The position numbers were made by a program, and so were the translations under genes. Shown one piece after another: positions 18,378 through 28,540 of a DNA stretch of 64,000 nucleotides. The DNA is from Prado023 sp963753075 (GTDB taxonomy: Bacteria > Actinomycetota > Actinomycetes > S36-B12 > CAIYMF01): NCBI GenBank assembly GCA_963753075.1, contig CAVWAR010000017.1, positions 992,001-1,056,000 of the forward strand, given 5' to 3'. Positions within the stretch are counted from its first letter, which is position 1; each line of letters opens with the position of its first letter. The notes beneath the pieces are model-generated. The model was given only the letters and a program-made list of their open reading frames with translations. It was not told where the DNA came from and did not search any database.

Positions 18378-19171
18378 CACCCGGGGTGGGCCAGCGGGGG
18401 GTTCGCCCACCGGGGCTGACCCGGGGGTTGATCGTCGCGGAGATCCTGATCGTCCTGGCCCTGTCCCTGGGCCGTTCCGGTGCGTACTCGATCGTCAGCT
18501 TCCTGGCCGACCTCACCAGCGGCACACCCCTGTCGGGGCAGTCAACGGTGCTCAACGACTCGCTTGCACCCGGGCGGCCCCTCCTGGACCTGGTGCGCCA
18601 GATGATGCGCATCGCCTTCGCGCTGGCCCCGGTGGCCCTCGTCTGGTACTTCCTTGTGCGCTCCGGCGAGGGCCTGCGTTCACTCGGGATCGACCTCACC
18701 CAGCCGGCCCGCGACCTGATCCGGGGGGCAGGACTGGCCGCGCTCGTGGGCGGCATCGGGCTGGTCGGCTACCTGGTTGCCTACCAGTCCGGGGCCAACC
18801 TCGCGGTCGTCGCCCAGGCCCTGCCGGCCCAGTGGTGGCGCTGGCCGGTGCTGATCGGCGCCGCACTGCAGAACTCCGTCGTCGAGGAGGTCATCGTCGT
18901 AGGGTTCCTGATGCGCCGACTCACACAGCTGGGCTGGGGCCCGTGGGCCACGATCACCACGAGCGCTCTCGTGCGTGGCAGCTACCACCTGTACCAAGGC
19001 ATCGGCGGGCTCGTGGGCAACATCGCCATGGGCGGGCTCTTCGGCTGGCTGTTCGTGCGGTGGGGCCGGGTCCTGCCCATGATCGTCGCCCACGCCCTGA
19101 TCGACATCGTGGCCTTCATCGGCTACGCCCTGCTGGAGGGCCGAGTCGACTGGCTGCCCACGGTCGGCTGA
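18374..19171 (+). CDS. CPBP-family intramembrane glutamic endopeptidase
   Basis: 265 aa with about eight membrane segments. Catalytic motifs of the CAAX-protease/bacteriocin-processing (CPBP, ABI) family are present: EEVIVVGFLMRRL (EExxxxxxxxR), YHLYQG and HALID. The natural substrate is unknown. GTG 18374 overlaps the end of the glycosyltransferase by four bases, so the two are coupled. An imperfect repeat (TCGCCGGGCT twice, 19221-19240) follows before the dehydrogenase operon. Confidence 0.88.
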   Translation: MTPGVGQRGVRPPGLTRGLIVAEILIVLALSLGRSGAYSIVSFLADLTSGTPLSGQSTVLNDSLAPGRPLLDLVRQMMRIAFALAPVALVWYFLVRSGEGLRSLGIDLTQPARDLIRGAGLAALVGGIGLVGYLVAYQSGANLAVVAQALPAQWWRWPVLIGAALQNSVVEEVIVVGFLMRRLTQLGWGPWATITTSALVRGSYHLYQGIGGLVGNIAMGGLFGWLFVRWGRVLPMIVAHALIDIVAFIGYALLEGRVDWLPTVG

Positions 19172-19323
19172 CCGCCTGGGCATGCTGGGGCGGGGGTCCG
19201 CACCCACGTAGATCGCATCCTCGCCGGGCTTCGCCGGGCTTCTCCTGCGATGCTGCACGAGAGGCGGGGACACCGCGGGCGCATCCTCGTCGTGCTGATC
19301 GCCCGGGAGGAGGCCCACTGCCG

Positions 19324-20412
19324 GTGGCCATCGACGGAGGGCCGGACCTGATCCAGCTGCTCACCCCCGAGGGGCTGCTCAGCGAGCATCCGGATCATGG
19401 CCTGACCCTGACTGACGAGCAGTGGCGCGACCGCTACACCGACCTGGTGATGGTCCGGCGCCTCGACACCGAGGCGACGGCGCTGCAGCGCCACGGCGAG
19501 CTCGGGCTGTGGGCTCCGTGTCAGGGGCAGGAGGCCGCGCAGGTGGGCGCCGCCCGCGCGACGCGGCCCACCGACCGGATCTTCCCGACCTACCGCGAGC
19601 ACGGCATGGCCTACGTGCGCGGGGTGGACCCGGCCACGCTCCTGGGCCTGTTCCGGGGCACAACTCTCGGCGGATGGGACCCCGCGGAGCACGGCTTCAG
19701 CCTGTACACCGTGGTCATCGGCGACCAGACTCTGCACGCAGTCGGCTACGCCATGGGCATCCAGCGCGACGGGACCGACGATGCGGTGCTGGTCTGCTTC
19801 GGCGACGGGGCTTCCTCGCAGGGTGACGTGGCCGAGGCCTTCGTCTACGCCGCGGTGGCCGACGCGCCGGTGGTCTTCTTCTGCCAGAACAACCAGTGGG
19901 CGATCTCCGAGCCCTTGGAGCGCCAGACCCGGATCCCGTTGTTCAAGCGGGCCGCCGGGTACGGCTTCCCGGGCGTTCGCGTGGACGGCAATGACGTGCT
20001 CGCCGTGGAGGCCGTCGTGACGTGGGCCCTTGAGCGCGGCCGAAGGGGCGAGGGGCCAACGCTCGTGGAGGCGTTCACCTACCGCATGGGTGCGCACACC
20101 ACCTCCGACGACCCGTCCCGCTACCGGACAACGGCCGAGGGCGAGGCCTGGAAGCTCAAGGACCCGATCGAACGCGTGCGCGCGCACATCTCCCGATCCG
20201 GGATCGCCGATCCCACGTTCCTGGCTGAGGTCGATGCCCGGGCCGACGCCCTGGGCGAGCACATGCGCTCAGCGTGCCGCGCGATGCCCGATCCCAGCCC
20301 GACGTCGATGTTCGACCACCTCTATGCGACCGACCACCCGGTGGTCGACCACGATCGCGCGTGGCTCACCACCTACCTCGCTGGCTTCTCCGACTCTGGG
20401 CGGGGGCACTGA
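19324..20412 (+). CDS. 2-oxoacid dehydrogenase E1 component, alpha subunit
   Basis: 362 aa from GTG 19324, with a GGGAGGAGG ribosome site at 19305-19313. E1 decarboxylates a 2-oxoacid on thiamine diphosphate. The ThDP/Mg motif runs from GDGASSQGD to NNQWA, and HGMAYVRG and RMGAHTTSDDPSRY are typical of the alpha subunit. It is followed after one base by E1 beta and then E2. Length and motifs fit either pyruvate or branched-chain 2-oxoacid dehydrogenase; the branched-chain type is favoured because actinobacteria normally use the single-chain AceE for pyruvate. Confidence 0.93.
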   Translation: MAIDGGPDLIQLLTPEGLLSEHPDHGLTLTDEQWRDRYTDLVMVRRLDTEATALQRHGELGLWAPCQGQEAAQVGAARATRPTDRIFPTYREHGMAYVRGVDPATLLGLFRGTTLGGWDPAEHGFSLYTVVIGDQTLHAVGYAMGIQRDGTDDAVLVCFGDGASSQGDVAEAFVYAAVADAPVVFFCQNNQWAISEPLERQTRIPLFKRAAGYGFPGVRVDGNDVLAVEAVVTWALERGRRGEGPTLVEAFTYRMGAHTTSDDPSRYRTTAEGEAWKLKDPIERVRAHISRSGIADPTFLAEVDARADALGEHMRSACRAMPDPSPTSMFDHLYATDHPVVDHDRAWLTTYLAGFSDSGRGH

Positions 20413-20413
20413 G

Positions 20414-21391
20414 ATGGCCGTGCTCACGATGGCCAAGGCCCTGAACACCGGGCTCGCGGCGGCCATGGCCGATGACCCGATGGTCCTGCTGATGGGCGAG
20501 GACATCGGTCGGCTCGGCGGGGTGTTCCGGGTCACAGACGGACTGCAGGCCACCTACGGCGATGACCGTGTGATCGACACACCCCTGGCCGAGAGCGGGA
20601 TCATCGGCACCGCTGTGGGCCTGGCCATGCGCGGGTACGCACCGGTCGCGGAGATCCAGTTCGACGGGTTCATCTTCCCGGCCTTCGACCAGATCACCAC
20701 GCAGGTCGCCCGTCTGCACCTGCGCTCGTCCGGTGCGCTGACGATGCGGATGGTGATCCGGGTCCCCAACGGTGGCGGGATCGGTGCCGTCGAGCACCAC
20801 TCGGAGTCCCCGGAGGCCTACTTCGCGCACACGCCGGGGCTGCGCATCGTCACGCCGAGCACGCCGGCCGACGCGTTCATGATGATCCGACAGGCGGTCG
20901 CCCATCCTGATCCGATCATGTTCTTCGAGCCCAAGCGGCGCTACTGGGACAAGGGCGATGTCGACGTCCGCGCCCAGATGGCCCCACTGCCCGACCTGTT
21001 CCGGGCGCGCGTGGTCAGACGCGGCCACGATGCCACCCTTCTCTGCTGGGGACCGATGGTGCGGACCTGCATGGATGCCGCGCAGGCCGACAACGAGCGG
21101 GACCTCGAGGTCATCGACGCGCGCAGCCTCGCGCCACTGGACCTGCCGACCATCCTCGAGTCGGTGGGCCGGACCGGCCGACTGGTCGTGGTGCACGAAG
21201 CACCTGTTGTCGGTGGTGTCGGCGCTGAGATCGCCGCTGAGGTCAGCACGGCCTGCTTCTACCAGCTCGAAGCCCCGGTCCTGCGGGTCGGCGGGTTCAG
21301 CACCCCCTACCCGCCGTCACGCATTGAGGACATCTACCTGCCCGACCTTGACCGCATCCTCGAAGCGGTCGATCGCTCCATGGCCTACTGA
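20414..21391 (+). CDS. 2-oxoacid dehydrogenase E1 component, beta subunit
   Basis: 325 aa from ATG 20414. Typical E1 beta sequence: GEDIGRLGGVFRVT, DTPLAESGIIGTAVGLA, EIQFDGFIFPAFDQI, SPEAYFAHTPGL, and the C-terminal GGFSTPYP. It pairs with the preceding alpha subunit (one base between them) into an alpha2beta2 tetramer. A longer in-frame extension to 20030 runs inside the alpha gene and is not coding. Confidence 0.95.
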   Translation: MAVLTMAKALNTGLAAAMADDPMVLLMGEDIGRLGGVFRVTDGLQATYGDDRVIDTPLAESGIIGTAVGLAMRGYAPVAEIQFDGFIFPAFDQITTQVARLHLRSSGALTMRMVIRVPNGGGIGAVEHHSESPEAYFAHTPGLRIVTPSTPADAFMMIRQAVAHPDPIMFFEPKRRYWDKGDVDVRAQMAPLPDLFRARVVRRGHDATLLCWGPMVRTCMDAAQADNERDLEVIDARSLAPLDLPTILESVGRTGRLVVVHEAPVVGGVGAEIAAEVSTACFYQLEAPVLRVGGFSTPYPPSRIEDIYLPDLDRILEAVDRSMAY

Positions 21392-21400
21392 GGAGGCACC

Positions 21401-22882
21401 GTGCTGCACGAGTTCCGGATGCCCGACGCCGGTGAGGGCCTGACCGAGGCCGAGGTGCTGAGCTGGCGGGTCGCCGTCGGTGACGAGGTCGAGGTCAACC
21501 AGATCCTCCTGGAGGTCGAGACTGCCAAGGCGGCCGTGGAGCTGCCCAGCCCCTACGCCGGGGAGGTCATCGCACTGCTCGCCGACCCGGGCGAGATGGT
21601 CCCGGTCGGAGCACCCATCATCAGGATCGAGGACGGCCGCGAGCCCCCGATCGGCGATGCGGACACAGCAGCGGTCACGAGCGCCGATGACCGGACGGCC
21701 ATCACCGGGACCGGGACCGGGACTGAGCCGGCGCCGCCGCCCGCGCCCGGCACTCCTTCCGAGAACGAGCCGCAGACGGGAACGGGAGCGCGCACGGCCG
21801 TTCTGGTGGGCTACGGCGTGAAGGCAGACCAAGTACCTCAGCGCCGGCCGCGCCGGACTCCGCACGGGGTGGACCATGTCGAGCCAGGGCCGCCCGGGGA
21901 GACCGCTCGACCGGTGCGGCACGGCGGACTCGAGCTCGGCCGGGCCGTGGAGGGCCGGCTCGGCACGCAGAGCGTCCGGGCCAAGCCACCGGTCCGCCGG
22001 CTGGCCAGGGACCTCGACGTCGACCTCGCGCAGGTGGTGCCGACCGGACCCGACGGCAGCATCACCCATGACGACGTGGCCAGCGCCGCGGGCGCCCGTG
22101 CTGCGGGTGCGGCCCGTCCCCCAGGCACCCATCCGATGCCCGCGCGAGCCGATGCGGGGATTGGTCGACCGCTGGATCAGGCCGGCACCGAGGTCGTGCC
22201 GCTGACGCATGTCGGGCGGATGATGTCCCGCGCGATGTCGGCCTCGGCGTTCACTGCCGTGCACGTGACCGAGTGGGTCGACGTTGATGTCACGGCGATG
22301 ACCTCCATGATCCGCAGGGTGCGGGCACGCGAGGACGCCGCAGGACTCTCGATCACCCCCCTGACCTTCGCCGCACTTGGCCTGGTCCGGGCAGCCGGGG
22401 AGCATCCGACGATCAATGCGAGCTTCGACGCGGCGGGCGAGAACCTGCTGGTCCATCGCAGGGTGCATCTGGGGATCGCCGTTGACTCCCCCCGGGGTCT
22501 GGTCGTCTCGCGGATCAGGGAGGCCGAGGCACTGGACCTCCGAGGCATGGGTGACGCCCTCGCGCGATTGGTCGAGACCGCCCGCTCGGGGCGAGCCCGC
22601 CCCGAGGATCTGGCGGGTTCGACGATCACGATCACCAACGTCGGGGTCTTCGGGGTCGACGGTGGGACGCCGATCCTCAACCCGGGCGAGGTTGCCATCC
22701 TGGCGCTGGGGCGCGTCCTGCCCCGGCCATGGGTGGTGGACGGCCGGGTCGAGGTCCGCGACGTGATGACCCTCGCGCTGTCCTTCGATCACCGAGTCAT
22801 CGACGGCGCCCTGGGGTCGCGGGTCCTGCGTGAGGTCGCCGATTTCCTGGCCGATCCGGGCACGGCGCTCGTCCTGGGCTAG
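21401..22882 (+). CDS. 2-oxoacid dehydrogenase E2 component (dihydrolipoamide acyltransferase)
   Basis: 493 aa from GTG 21401, preceded by GAGGAGG. One lipoyl domain (1-78) has lipoylated lysine K43 (ETAKAAVE). A low-complexity linker (about 80-190) follows, then a peripheral-subunit-binding domain (about 194-230, PPVRRLARDLDVDL) and the catalytic domain (about 262-493) with H464 in FDHRVIDG. It transfers the acyl group to CoA and forms the core of the complex. No E3 (lipoamide dehydrogenase) gene follows, so E3 must be encoded elsewhere. Confidence 0.95.
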   Translation: MLHEFRMPDAGEGLTEAEVLSWRVAVGDEVEVNQILLEVETAKAAVELPSPYAGEVIALLADPGEMVPVGAPIIRIEDGREPPIGDADTAAVTSADDRTAITGTGTGTEPAPPPAPGTPSENEPQTGTGARTAVLVGYGVKADQVPQRRPRRTPHGVDHVEPGPPGETARPVRHGGLELGRAVEGRLGTQSVRAKPPVRRLARDLDVDLAQVVPTGPDGSITHDDVASAAGARAAGAARPPGTHPMPARADAGIGRPLDQAGTEVVPLTHVGRMMSRAMSASAFTAVHVTEWVDVDVTAMTSMIRRVRAREDAAGLSITPLTFAALGLVRAAGEHPTINASFDAAGENLLVHRRVHLGIAVDSPRGLVVSRIREAEALDLRGMGDALARLVETARSGRARPEDLAGSTITITNVGVFGVDGGTPILNPGEVAILALGRVLPRPWVVDGRVEVRDVMTLALSFDHRVIDGALGSRVLREVADFLADPGTALVLG

Positions 22883-22904
22883 CCGGGTCGGCGCCGGCGA
22901 CGGC

Positions 22905-23855
22905 TCACACGGAAGGGGCCACCTGTTGGCCCACGAACGACTCCACCGCATCGACGAGTTGGTCCAGGCCGGGCTGCTCGATGGGGTAGTGGCCGGCGCC
23001 CTCCAGCACAGCGGTCTCCACCGGGACCTTGTGGATCCGTTCCAGGAAGAGGTCGGACAGGTGCTGCGGGGTCCAGCGGTCCTCGCCGGGCTGGGTCAGG
23101 AGGATCGGGCAGACGTCGAACTCCTCCGGCTCGACGGCCGGCCGATACGCGATGTACGAGTCCAGGAAGGTCATCGTCATCGCGTTGCCCGCCGACGTGC
23201 GATCCCGCAGGCAGGCCTTGAGGGCCGCCTTGTCGTTGACGAGTGTGTGCATCTTGCTGGCGACCCGCATGGGCATCCGTAGTCCGGACAGGGGTGTCCG
23301 GGCTGTCACCTGCACCAGCGGTGCACCGACCCGGCTCATGGCCAGGTTGAGAGCGGTCTCATCGGCGACCTGCTGCACCGATTGGTCCAGGAAGCACATG
23401 CCCACGATGCCCACGACCCGCCCGGCCACCGCTGCCACGTGGTAGGCCAGCATCCCGCCGGCGCTCAGGCCGTAGAGCACGATGGGCCGGTTGTCACGCG
23501 CCAGCTCTACCTCCACCAGGTCGACGCCCGCCTGGACCCAGTCGTCGTAGCGCACGGTCGCCCCCGGGGCGACACGCGTGACGCCGTACTCGGGCATGTC
23601 GACGGCGATCGTCTCGAGACCGCGACGCGCCAGCGGGGCGCCCAGGATCGTTGACAGCTGCCTCCCATTCGTGCCGACGCCATGGAACAGGATGACCTTG
23701 GCAGGGGCGTCGGGGTCCCGGAAGCAGTCCAGATGGATGTCATGCCCGTGCCAGGCCCACCATTCCTCCACGGGCTCCTGGCCCGCAGCCAGCCGGTACT
23801 CCTCGGGTAGAGATGCCTGGATCTCCCGCCAGGCGCGCTGTGTGGAGTACGACAT
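22905..23855 (-). CDS. Alpha/beta hydrolase fold protein
   Basis: 316 aa. The nucleophile elbow is GLSAGG (about residue 131), the oxyanion region is LFHGVGTNG, an acid candidate is GEDRWTP and the catalytic histidine is in EGAGHYP. Substrate unknown; it could be an esterase, lipase or haloperoxidase-like enzyme. ATG 23855 has an AAGGA ribosome site. It is monocistronic and converges on the E2 gene with only 22 bases between stops. Confidence 0.85.
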   Translation of the reverse strand: MSYSTQRAWREIQASLPEEYRLAAGQEPVEEWWAWHGHDIHLDCFRDPDAPAKVILFHGVGTNGRQLSTILGAPLARRGLETIAVDMPEYGVTRVAPGATVRYDDWVQAGVDLVEVELARDNRPIVLYGLSAGGMLAYHVAAVAGRVVGIVGMCFLDQSVQQVADETALNLAMSRVGAPLVQVTARTPLSGLRMPMRVASKMHTLVNDKAALKACLRDRTSAGNAMTMTFLDSYIAYRPAVEPEEFDVCPILLTQPGEDRWTPQHLSDLFLERIHKVPVETAVLEGAGHYPIEQPGLDQLVDAVESFVGQQVAPSV

Positions 23856-23989
23856 GATCGAGACCGTCCTTCGCGATGGATTGCCGTGCGGCTGACCCTA
23901 GGCCCCCGGCCAAACCCGGGCCTGGGCGGTCCGCGAATCCAGTGGTCCGTTGCTGGACCGGCTGCCGACAGTGCGTACCGCCGTGGTGG

Positions 23990-26980
23990 TCAGGCTCGCA
24001 CGACGACGGTTGAGGGCCCGTCCGGTCTGGCCCTGCGGACGGTCAACCGCTCGGCAATCCGCTCCTTGAGCTCTGGTACGTGGCTGACGATCCCGATGAC
24101 CCGGCCGTTGCCGCGGAGCTCGTCGATCACGCCCATGACGTCATCGAGGGTGTCCGGGTCGAGGCTGCCGAACCCCTCGTCGATGAACAGGGTGTCCAGC
24201 TGCGCTCCGCCGGCCTGGGCCACGACGACATCGGCCAACCCGAGTGCGAGCGCGAGCGAGGTGTAGAAGGTCTCTCCCCCGGACAGGGTGGCCGGACTCC
24301 GTTCGCGGCCGGTGTGTCGGTCCAGGACGGCCAGGCCCAGCCCGACGCGCGCATCCTTGCGCGCCGCCTCATCGACCCGGAGCAGCTCGTACTTGCCAGC
24401 CGACATCGAAGCCAGGCGCAGGTTCGCGGCGGCCACAACCTGTTCGAACCAGTAACGAAGGACGAACGTGACCAGGCTCATCCGGGGGCTTCCGGCCATG
24501 CCCCGGGCGTACTGATCGAGGTCGAGAAGCTCCTTGCCCGTGGCGGCCAGCTCGGCCCGCTGCTCAGCGCACTGCACGACCTCCACCAACCGCTCAGCGA
24601 ACCGCTCCAACGCCCTGGTCGCCACGCTGGCCTCGCGCTGAGCCTGGCGGGCCTGCTCCGTGGTTCGCTCGAGCTCGGCGGCGGCGCGCCGCGCGTCCGC
24701 GGCGGCCTGTGCCGGGTCGACGCCCGCAACCATCAGGTCGTCGGATCCGAGTCTGGCCTGGGCAGCCGAGACGGACGCCTCCCACTGCTCGACCGAACGC
24801 TCCAACTCCTCCAGACCTGTGGCGTCGAGCAGTGCTGCGCGCGCATCCGGCACATCAGCGAAGCCAGCGGAGATCGCTTCGGCACGGGCACGCTCGCAGG
24901 CCGAGGCGAGGTGCTGAAGACCCGTCGACAGGTCGCTGACAGCAGCGCCGAGCTCCTCATTGGCCTCGGCGGCGGCGACGAGCGCGGCCGCACGTTCCCG
25001 GACACTGCCGTACTGCTCGCGAGCAGTTGCAACCTTCGACTCGCGGTCCTCCAGCTCGCCGGACGCGTGGGCGACCTTCGTCTGAGCGCCCGCGAGCGAC
25101 TCGGCGATGCGGAGCAGCTCCCCGGCCAGCTCGTCCTGCTCGGCGCCCAGCTGGTTCACGCGTTCAGCCAGCGCCGCCAACGCCTCCTGAGCCCGCTCCC
25201 CCGCGTCGACCTCGGAACGCAGCTGGGCGATCCGGGTCTCCCACTGCTCGGCCGAACGACCCCCGGCCGCGGTGACGGCGTGCTCCAGCTCCGCCTCAGC
25301 GCGCACCAGGGCTACCTCAGCACCGTCCAGTAACACCCGGGCGTCGTCCCGTTGCGCGGCTGCCTCCCGGACCTGCTCGTCGGACACCCTGGCCACCGCC
25401 TGCTGCGCGGGAGCTGGATGCTCCTGAGCCCCGCAGACCAGGCAGGGATCCCCGGCCACAAGGCGGGCAGCAAGCTCGCCGCGCACGTCGCCCAGACGTT
25501 GGTCGACGAGCAGCCCGTGCAGGTCGTGTGCCTCGTCGTGGGCCCTACGGGCCGATCGGCGAGCCACCCGGGCCTTCTCGAGGCCCAACGTCAGCTCAGC
25601 GACGCATCCGGCGGCGTGGGCCTGCCCGGAAACGGCGTCCAGGACCTCCCGAGCCTGACCGGCCGCGGCCACACGCTCCTGAGCACGTGAGAGTTCCGAA
25701 CGGGCAGCAGCGACCTCGTCGGGAAGCTGGCTCGCCCGGGTGTGCGCGCCCTCCCAGGAAGCCTGAAGGTCCTGGACGTGGGCACGGTGCTGCGCGAGTT
25801 GATGCCGGTCATCAGCGAGATCGTCCTCGACGAGTACCAAGTGGGCGATCTCCCCGGCGGCGGTGCGTGCCGAGGAGGACCGGCGGGTCACCGCCTGCCA
25901 GCCATGACCCTCGAGGTGCTCCGGCTCGGCCACCCCGCCGGGACTTGCTGCGACCACAGCCAGGCGCAGGTGCTCGGCCTGCTCGGCAGCCCTGTCGAGG
26001 ATGTCGACAAGCGGGCGCACTGGGATGGCTCGCCGCGCCCGGACAGCCCTGCTCCGCCGGGCCTCGTGCTCTGGCCGTTGCACCTCGGCCTCGTTGAGTT
26101 CGGCCTCCAGCTCGGCCCGCTGCGCCAGCCGATCAGTGACTTCCTGCGCCCGTACCAACGACTCACGCGCCCTGTGCTGGGCACGGTCGGCCTGTGTTGC
26201 GGCGACATCGGCGTCCCGGGCTCGCCGCGTCAACTGGGCGTCGAGGACAACCAGGGCGTCGAGGCCCTCGTCGATGGGAGCGCTGGCGAGGGCAACGTGC
26301 TCGGCACGCTCAAGGCCAGCGGCCTCCGAGGCTGCGGCCAGTCTCGCACGCAGCTCGGCGTCGGCTGCCTGCAATGCGCGAGTCGCCTCCTGAGCGCGGG
26401 CTTGGAGTCCCTCGGTGATCCGGCGGAAGAACTGGGTGCCGAACAGCTTGCCGAGCACTTCCCGGCGCTCGTCGTCGCCCGCCCGAAGGAAGGTGGCGAA
26501 CTCCCCCTGGGGGAGCAGGACCACCTGGCTGAACTGCTCGCGGGTCAGGCCCAGAAGCTCACCGATGATCGTTCCGACCTCGTCCTTGGCGTGCGACCGG
26601 CTCTCCCACTGGTCACCGACGAGCCGTTGAAGGTGGACGCTGGACTTCTCCTTGGTCACGCCGGTGCCGCGCTTCTTGGGCCGCAGGTGCTCCGGTGACC
26701 GGGTGATCCGGTGCCGCCCACCCCGCACCGAGAACTCCAGCTGGACCTCGGGCCGGTCGTCCGGGCCAGCGAAGTCCGAGCGCATCCGGGCCGGATCCCC
26801 GGCCTCTGAAGCCAGGCCGCCGTAGAGCGCGAAGGCCAACGCGTCGAGAATCGTAGACTTGCCGACCCCCGTGGGGCCCTCGAACAGGAACAGGCCACCC
26901 GATCCGAGCCGATCGAAGTCGATGACCTGCTCGTCGGCGAAGGGTCCGACGGCGTGCATCCGCAATGAGTGCAGGCGCAT
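23990..26980 (-). CDS. sbcC: Exonuclease SbcC (Rad50-like ATPase)
   Basis: 996 aa from ATG 26980. SbcC is the SMC-like ATPase of the SbcCD nuclease, which trims hairpins and blocked ends. Walker A is GPTGVGKST (about 34-42). Two long coiled-coil arms, rich in Ala/Arg/Glu, surround the zinc hook CLVC in the middle. The signature LSGGETF and Walker B LDTLFIDEGFGSLD lie near the C terminus. The start overlaps the sbcD stop (TGATG), so the pair is coupled. An upstream extension to 27250 is frame read-through over sbcD. Confidence 0.96.
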   Translation of the reverse strand: MRLHSLRMHAVGPFADEQVIDFDRLGSGGLFLFEGPTGVGKSTILDALAFALYGGLASEAGDPARMRSDFAGPDDRPEVQLEFSVRGGRHRITRSPEHLRPKKRGTGVTKEKSSVHLQRLVGDQWESRSHAKDEVGTIIGELLGLTREQFSQVVLLPQGEFATFLRAGDDERREVLGKLFGTQFFRRITEGLQARAQEATRALQAADAELRARLAAASEAAGLERAEHVALASAPIDEGLDALVVLDAQLTRRARDADVAATQADRAQHRARESLVRAQEVTDRLAQRAELEAELNEAEVQRPEHEARRSRAVRARRAIPVRPLVDILDRAAEQAEHLRLAVVAASPGGVAEPEHLEGHGWQAVTRRSSSARTAAGEIAHLVLVEDDLADDRHQLAQHRAHVQDLQASWEGAHTRASQLPDEVAAARSELSRAQERVAAAGQAREVLDAVSGQAHAAGCVAELTLGLEKARVARRSARRAHDEAHDLHGLLVDQRLGDVRGELAARLVAGDPCLVCGAQEHPAPAQQAVARVSDEQVREAAAQRDDARVLLDGAEVALVRAEAELEHAVTAAGGRSAEQWETRIAQLRSEVDAGERAQEALAALAERVNQLGAEQDELAGELLRIAESLAGAQTKVAHASGELEDRESKVATAREQYGSVRERAAALVAAAEANEELGAAVSDLSTGLQHLASACERARAEAISAGFADVPDARAALLDATGLEELERSVEQWEASVSAAQARLGSDDLMVAGVDPAQAAADARRAAAELERTTEQARQAQREASVATRALERFAERLVEVVQCAEQRAELAATGKELLDLDQYARGMAGSPRMSLVTFVLRYWFEQVVAAANLRLASMSAGKYELLRVDEAARKDARVGLGLAVLDRHTGRERSPATLSGGETFYTSLALALGLADVVVAQAGGAQLDTLFIDEGFGSLDPDTLDDVMGVIDELRGNGRVIGIVSHVPELKERIAERLTVRRARPDGPSTVVVRA

Positions 26981-28143
26981 CAGGACAGCACCTCGACCCG
27001 TTGTGCCGCCAGCACGACCTCGGTCAGGACATCCCGCTGGCTGCCGCTGGGCGGCGCGCCGGACACGGCGGCAACGAACTCCGCGCAGATCTCGCTGGGG
27101 TCGCTCGCCTCGGAGATGCGCGCAAGCCCGAGCTCCTGGTCTGCGCGCTCGGGCGCGAACTCCAGGACGAGCGTGTGCGGCCACGCGGTGCGCAGCTGCT
27201 CCATCGGGTTGGCCAGCCGACCCGGATCGGTCAGGACCACCTTCACCCACGCCTCAGCCAGGCCGGCGAGCTCCGCCTCTGCTTCGTCGAGCAGATCATC
27301 AAGGCGGCCACGCACCTGGACCAGCGGGCGCGGGACGGGCGTCGGAATGCGTCTCGTCCCAACGGTGCCAGCCGCATCGATGTCCACCACCGTGACCGAC
27401 TTCGTGTGATCCCGCTCCGAGAAGGAGAAGGCGAGCGGTGATCCGCAGTACTCGACGACAGTCGATGAGCCGGCGAGGCGAACCTCCTGGGGCCCATGCA
27501 GGTGCCCCAACGCCACATAGCTCACGCCATCGAAGACATCGGCCGGGGTGTCGCCGACGCCGCCGACGCGGATCTCCCGCTCGGATTCGCAGGCCGAGCC
27601 ACCGGTCACGAAGGCGTGCGCCATGACCACCACTCGCTCGAGGCCCCTGCGCGTGGCGTCGGACCGGATGCGTTGCACGAGCGCCGCGATCACTGCAGCG
27701 TGCGAGCGATCCACGTCCAGCTCCCCCACCACGGCATCGGGCAGCAGGTACGGGATCGCGTAGACACCCAGCCGAGCACCGGTCGGCTCGGACAGCACGA
27801 TCGGGTCCGTGACCTGGTCCAGTGCTGTGCGCAGGTGGATCCCGGCGTCCGCCAGGACCTCGCCGGCGTACTGCAGGCGAACGGCGCTGTCGTGGTTGCC
27901 GCTGGAGATGATCAGTGGGATTTGGGCCCGGGCGAAGGCCGCAACCGTGCGGTCAAGCAGCCCGATGGCATCAGCGCCCGGCTGGGCACGGTCGTAGACG
28001 TCGCCGCTGACCAGCACGGCGTCGGCGTTCTCGGACTGGGCCACACCGAGCAACCACTCGAGGAAGAGCGCCTGGTCTGCCAGCAGGTCCGCGCCGTGCA
28101 GGCGGCGGCCCAAGTGCCAGTCGGAGGTGTGCAGCAATCGCAT
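26980..28143 (-). CDS. sbcD: Exonuclease SbcD (Mre11-like nuclease)
   Basis: 387 aa from ATG 28143 (MRLLHTSDWHLG). The metallophosphatase motifs DxH (D8/H10), GDVYDR, GNHD and GHLHGPQ are all present. It is the nuclease partner of SbcC. CAGTGT lies six bases upstream of the ATG, suggesting a leaderless start. The frame is open for 250 more codons upstream, but that stretch is antisense to the decayed ctlX gene. Confidence 0.95.
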   Translation of the reverse strand: MRLLHTSDWHLGRRLHGADLLADQALFLEWLLGVAQSENADAVLVSGDVYDRAQPGADAIGLLDRTVAAFARAQIPLIISSGNHDSAVRLQYAGEVLADAGIHLRTALDQVTDPIVLSEPTGARLGVYAIPYLLPDAVVGELDVDRSHAAVIAALVQRIRSDATRRGLERVVVMAHAFVTGGSACESEREIRVGGVGDTPADVFDGVSYVALGHLHGPQEVRLAGSSTVVEYCGSPLAFSFSERDHTKSVTVVDIDAAGTVGTRRIPTPVPRPLVQVRGRLDDLLDEAEAELAGLAEAWVKVVLTDPGRLANPMEQLRTAWPHTLVLEFAPERADQELGLARISEASDPSEICAEFVAAVSGAPPSGSQRDVLTEVVLAAQRVEVLS

Positions 28144-28286
28144 GTGACAACACTGGCATGGGGGTCTGACACAACTCGGGCGCACGCGCCGGGGGTGCGG
28201 TGTTGCGACCAGATCAGGACGGCCGCGCGCCTGGTGCTGGCGGGCGCCCCCTCCGGCTGGACCCACCCCCGCCAGGCAACTCGGGA

Positions 28287-28540
28287 TCAGACCATCGCCG
28301 TACTGAGCAGCAGGCTCGTCTCGCTCGTGCGCAGACCCTCGATGCGCCGGATCACCCCGAGGGCGGCATCGAACGACGACAGGCTCTCGCAACTGAACTC
28401 CGCGACGAGGTCCCACCGCCCATTGGTCGTGTCGATGGCTGCGAGATCGGGGATGCCCCGCAACTCCTGGATCACCCGGTTGACGTTGCGCCCCTGGCCT
28501 CGGCCGGGTCACGGACCCGTACTGAGAAGCCCACGACCAC
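28287..28540 (-). pseudogene. Remnant of an Lrp/AsnC-family regulator (ligand-binding domain only, frameshifted)
   Basis: Reading from 28540, one frame gives VVVGFSVRVRDPAEARG. After a -1 shift in a GGGG run (plus-strand cccc, 28489-28492) the next frame gives NVNRVIQELRG and then a clear Lrp/AsnC RAM (ligand-binding) domain with TTNGRWDLVAE and SETSLLLST, ending at 28287. The N-terminal HTH that a full-length regulator needs is missing; the sequence upstream of 28540 is antisense to ctlX. This looks like a truncated, frameshifted gene. A short stand-alone RAM protein with a sequencing error is the alternative. Confidence 0.65.
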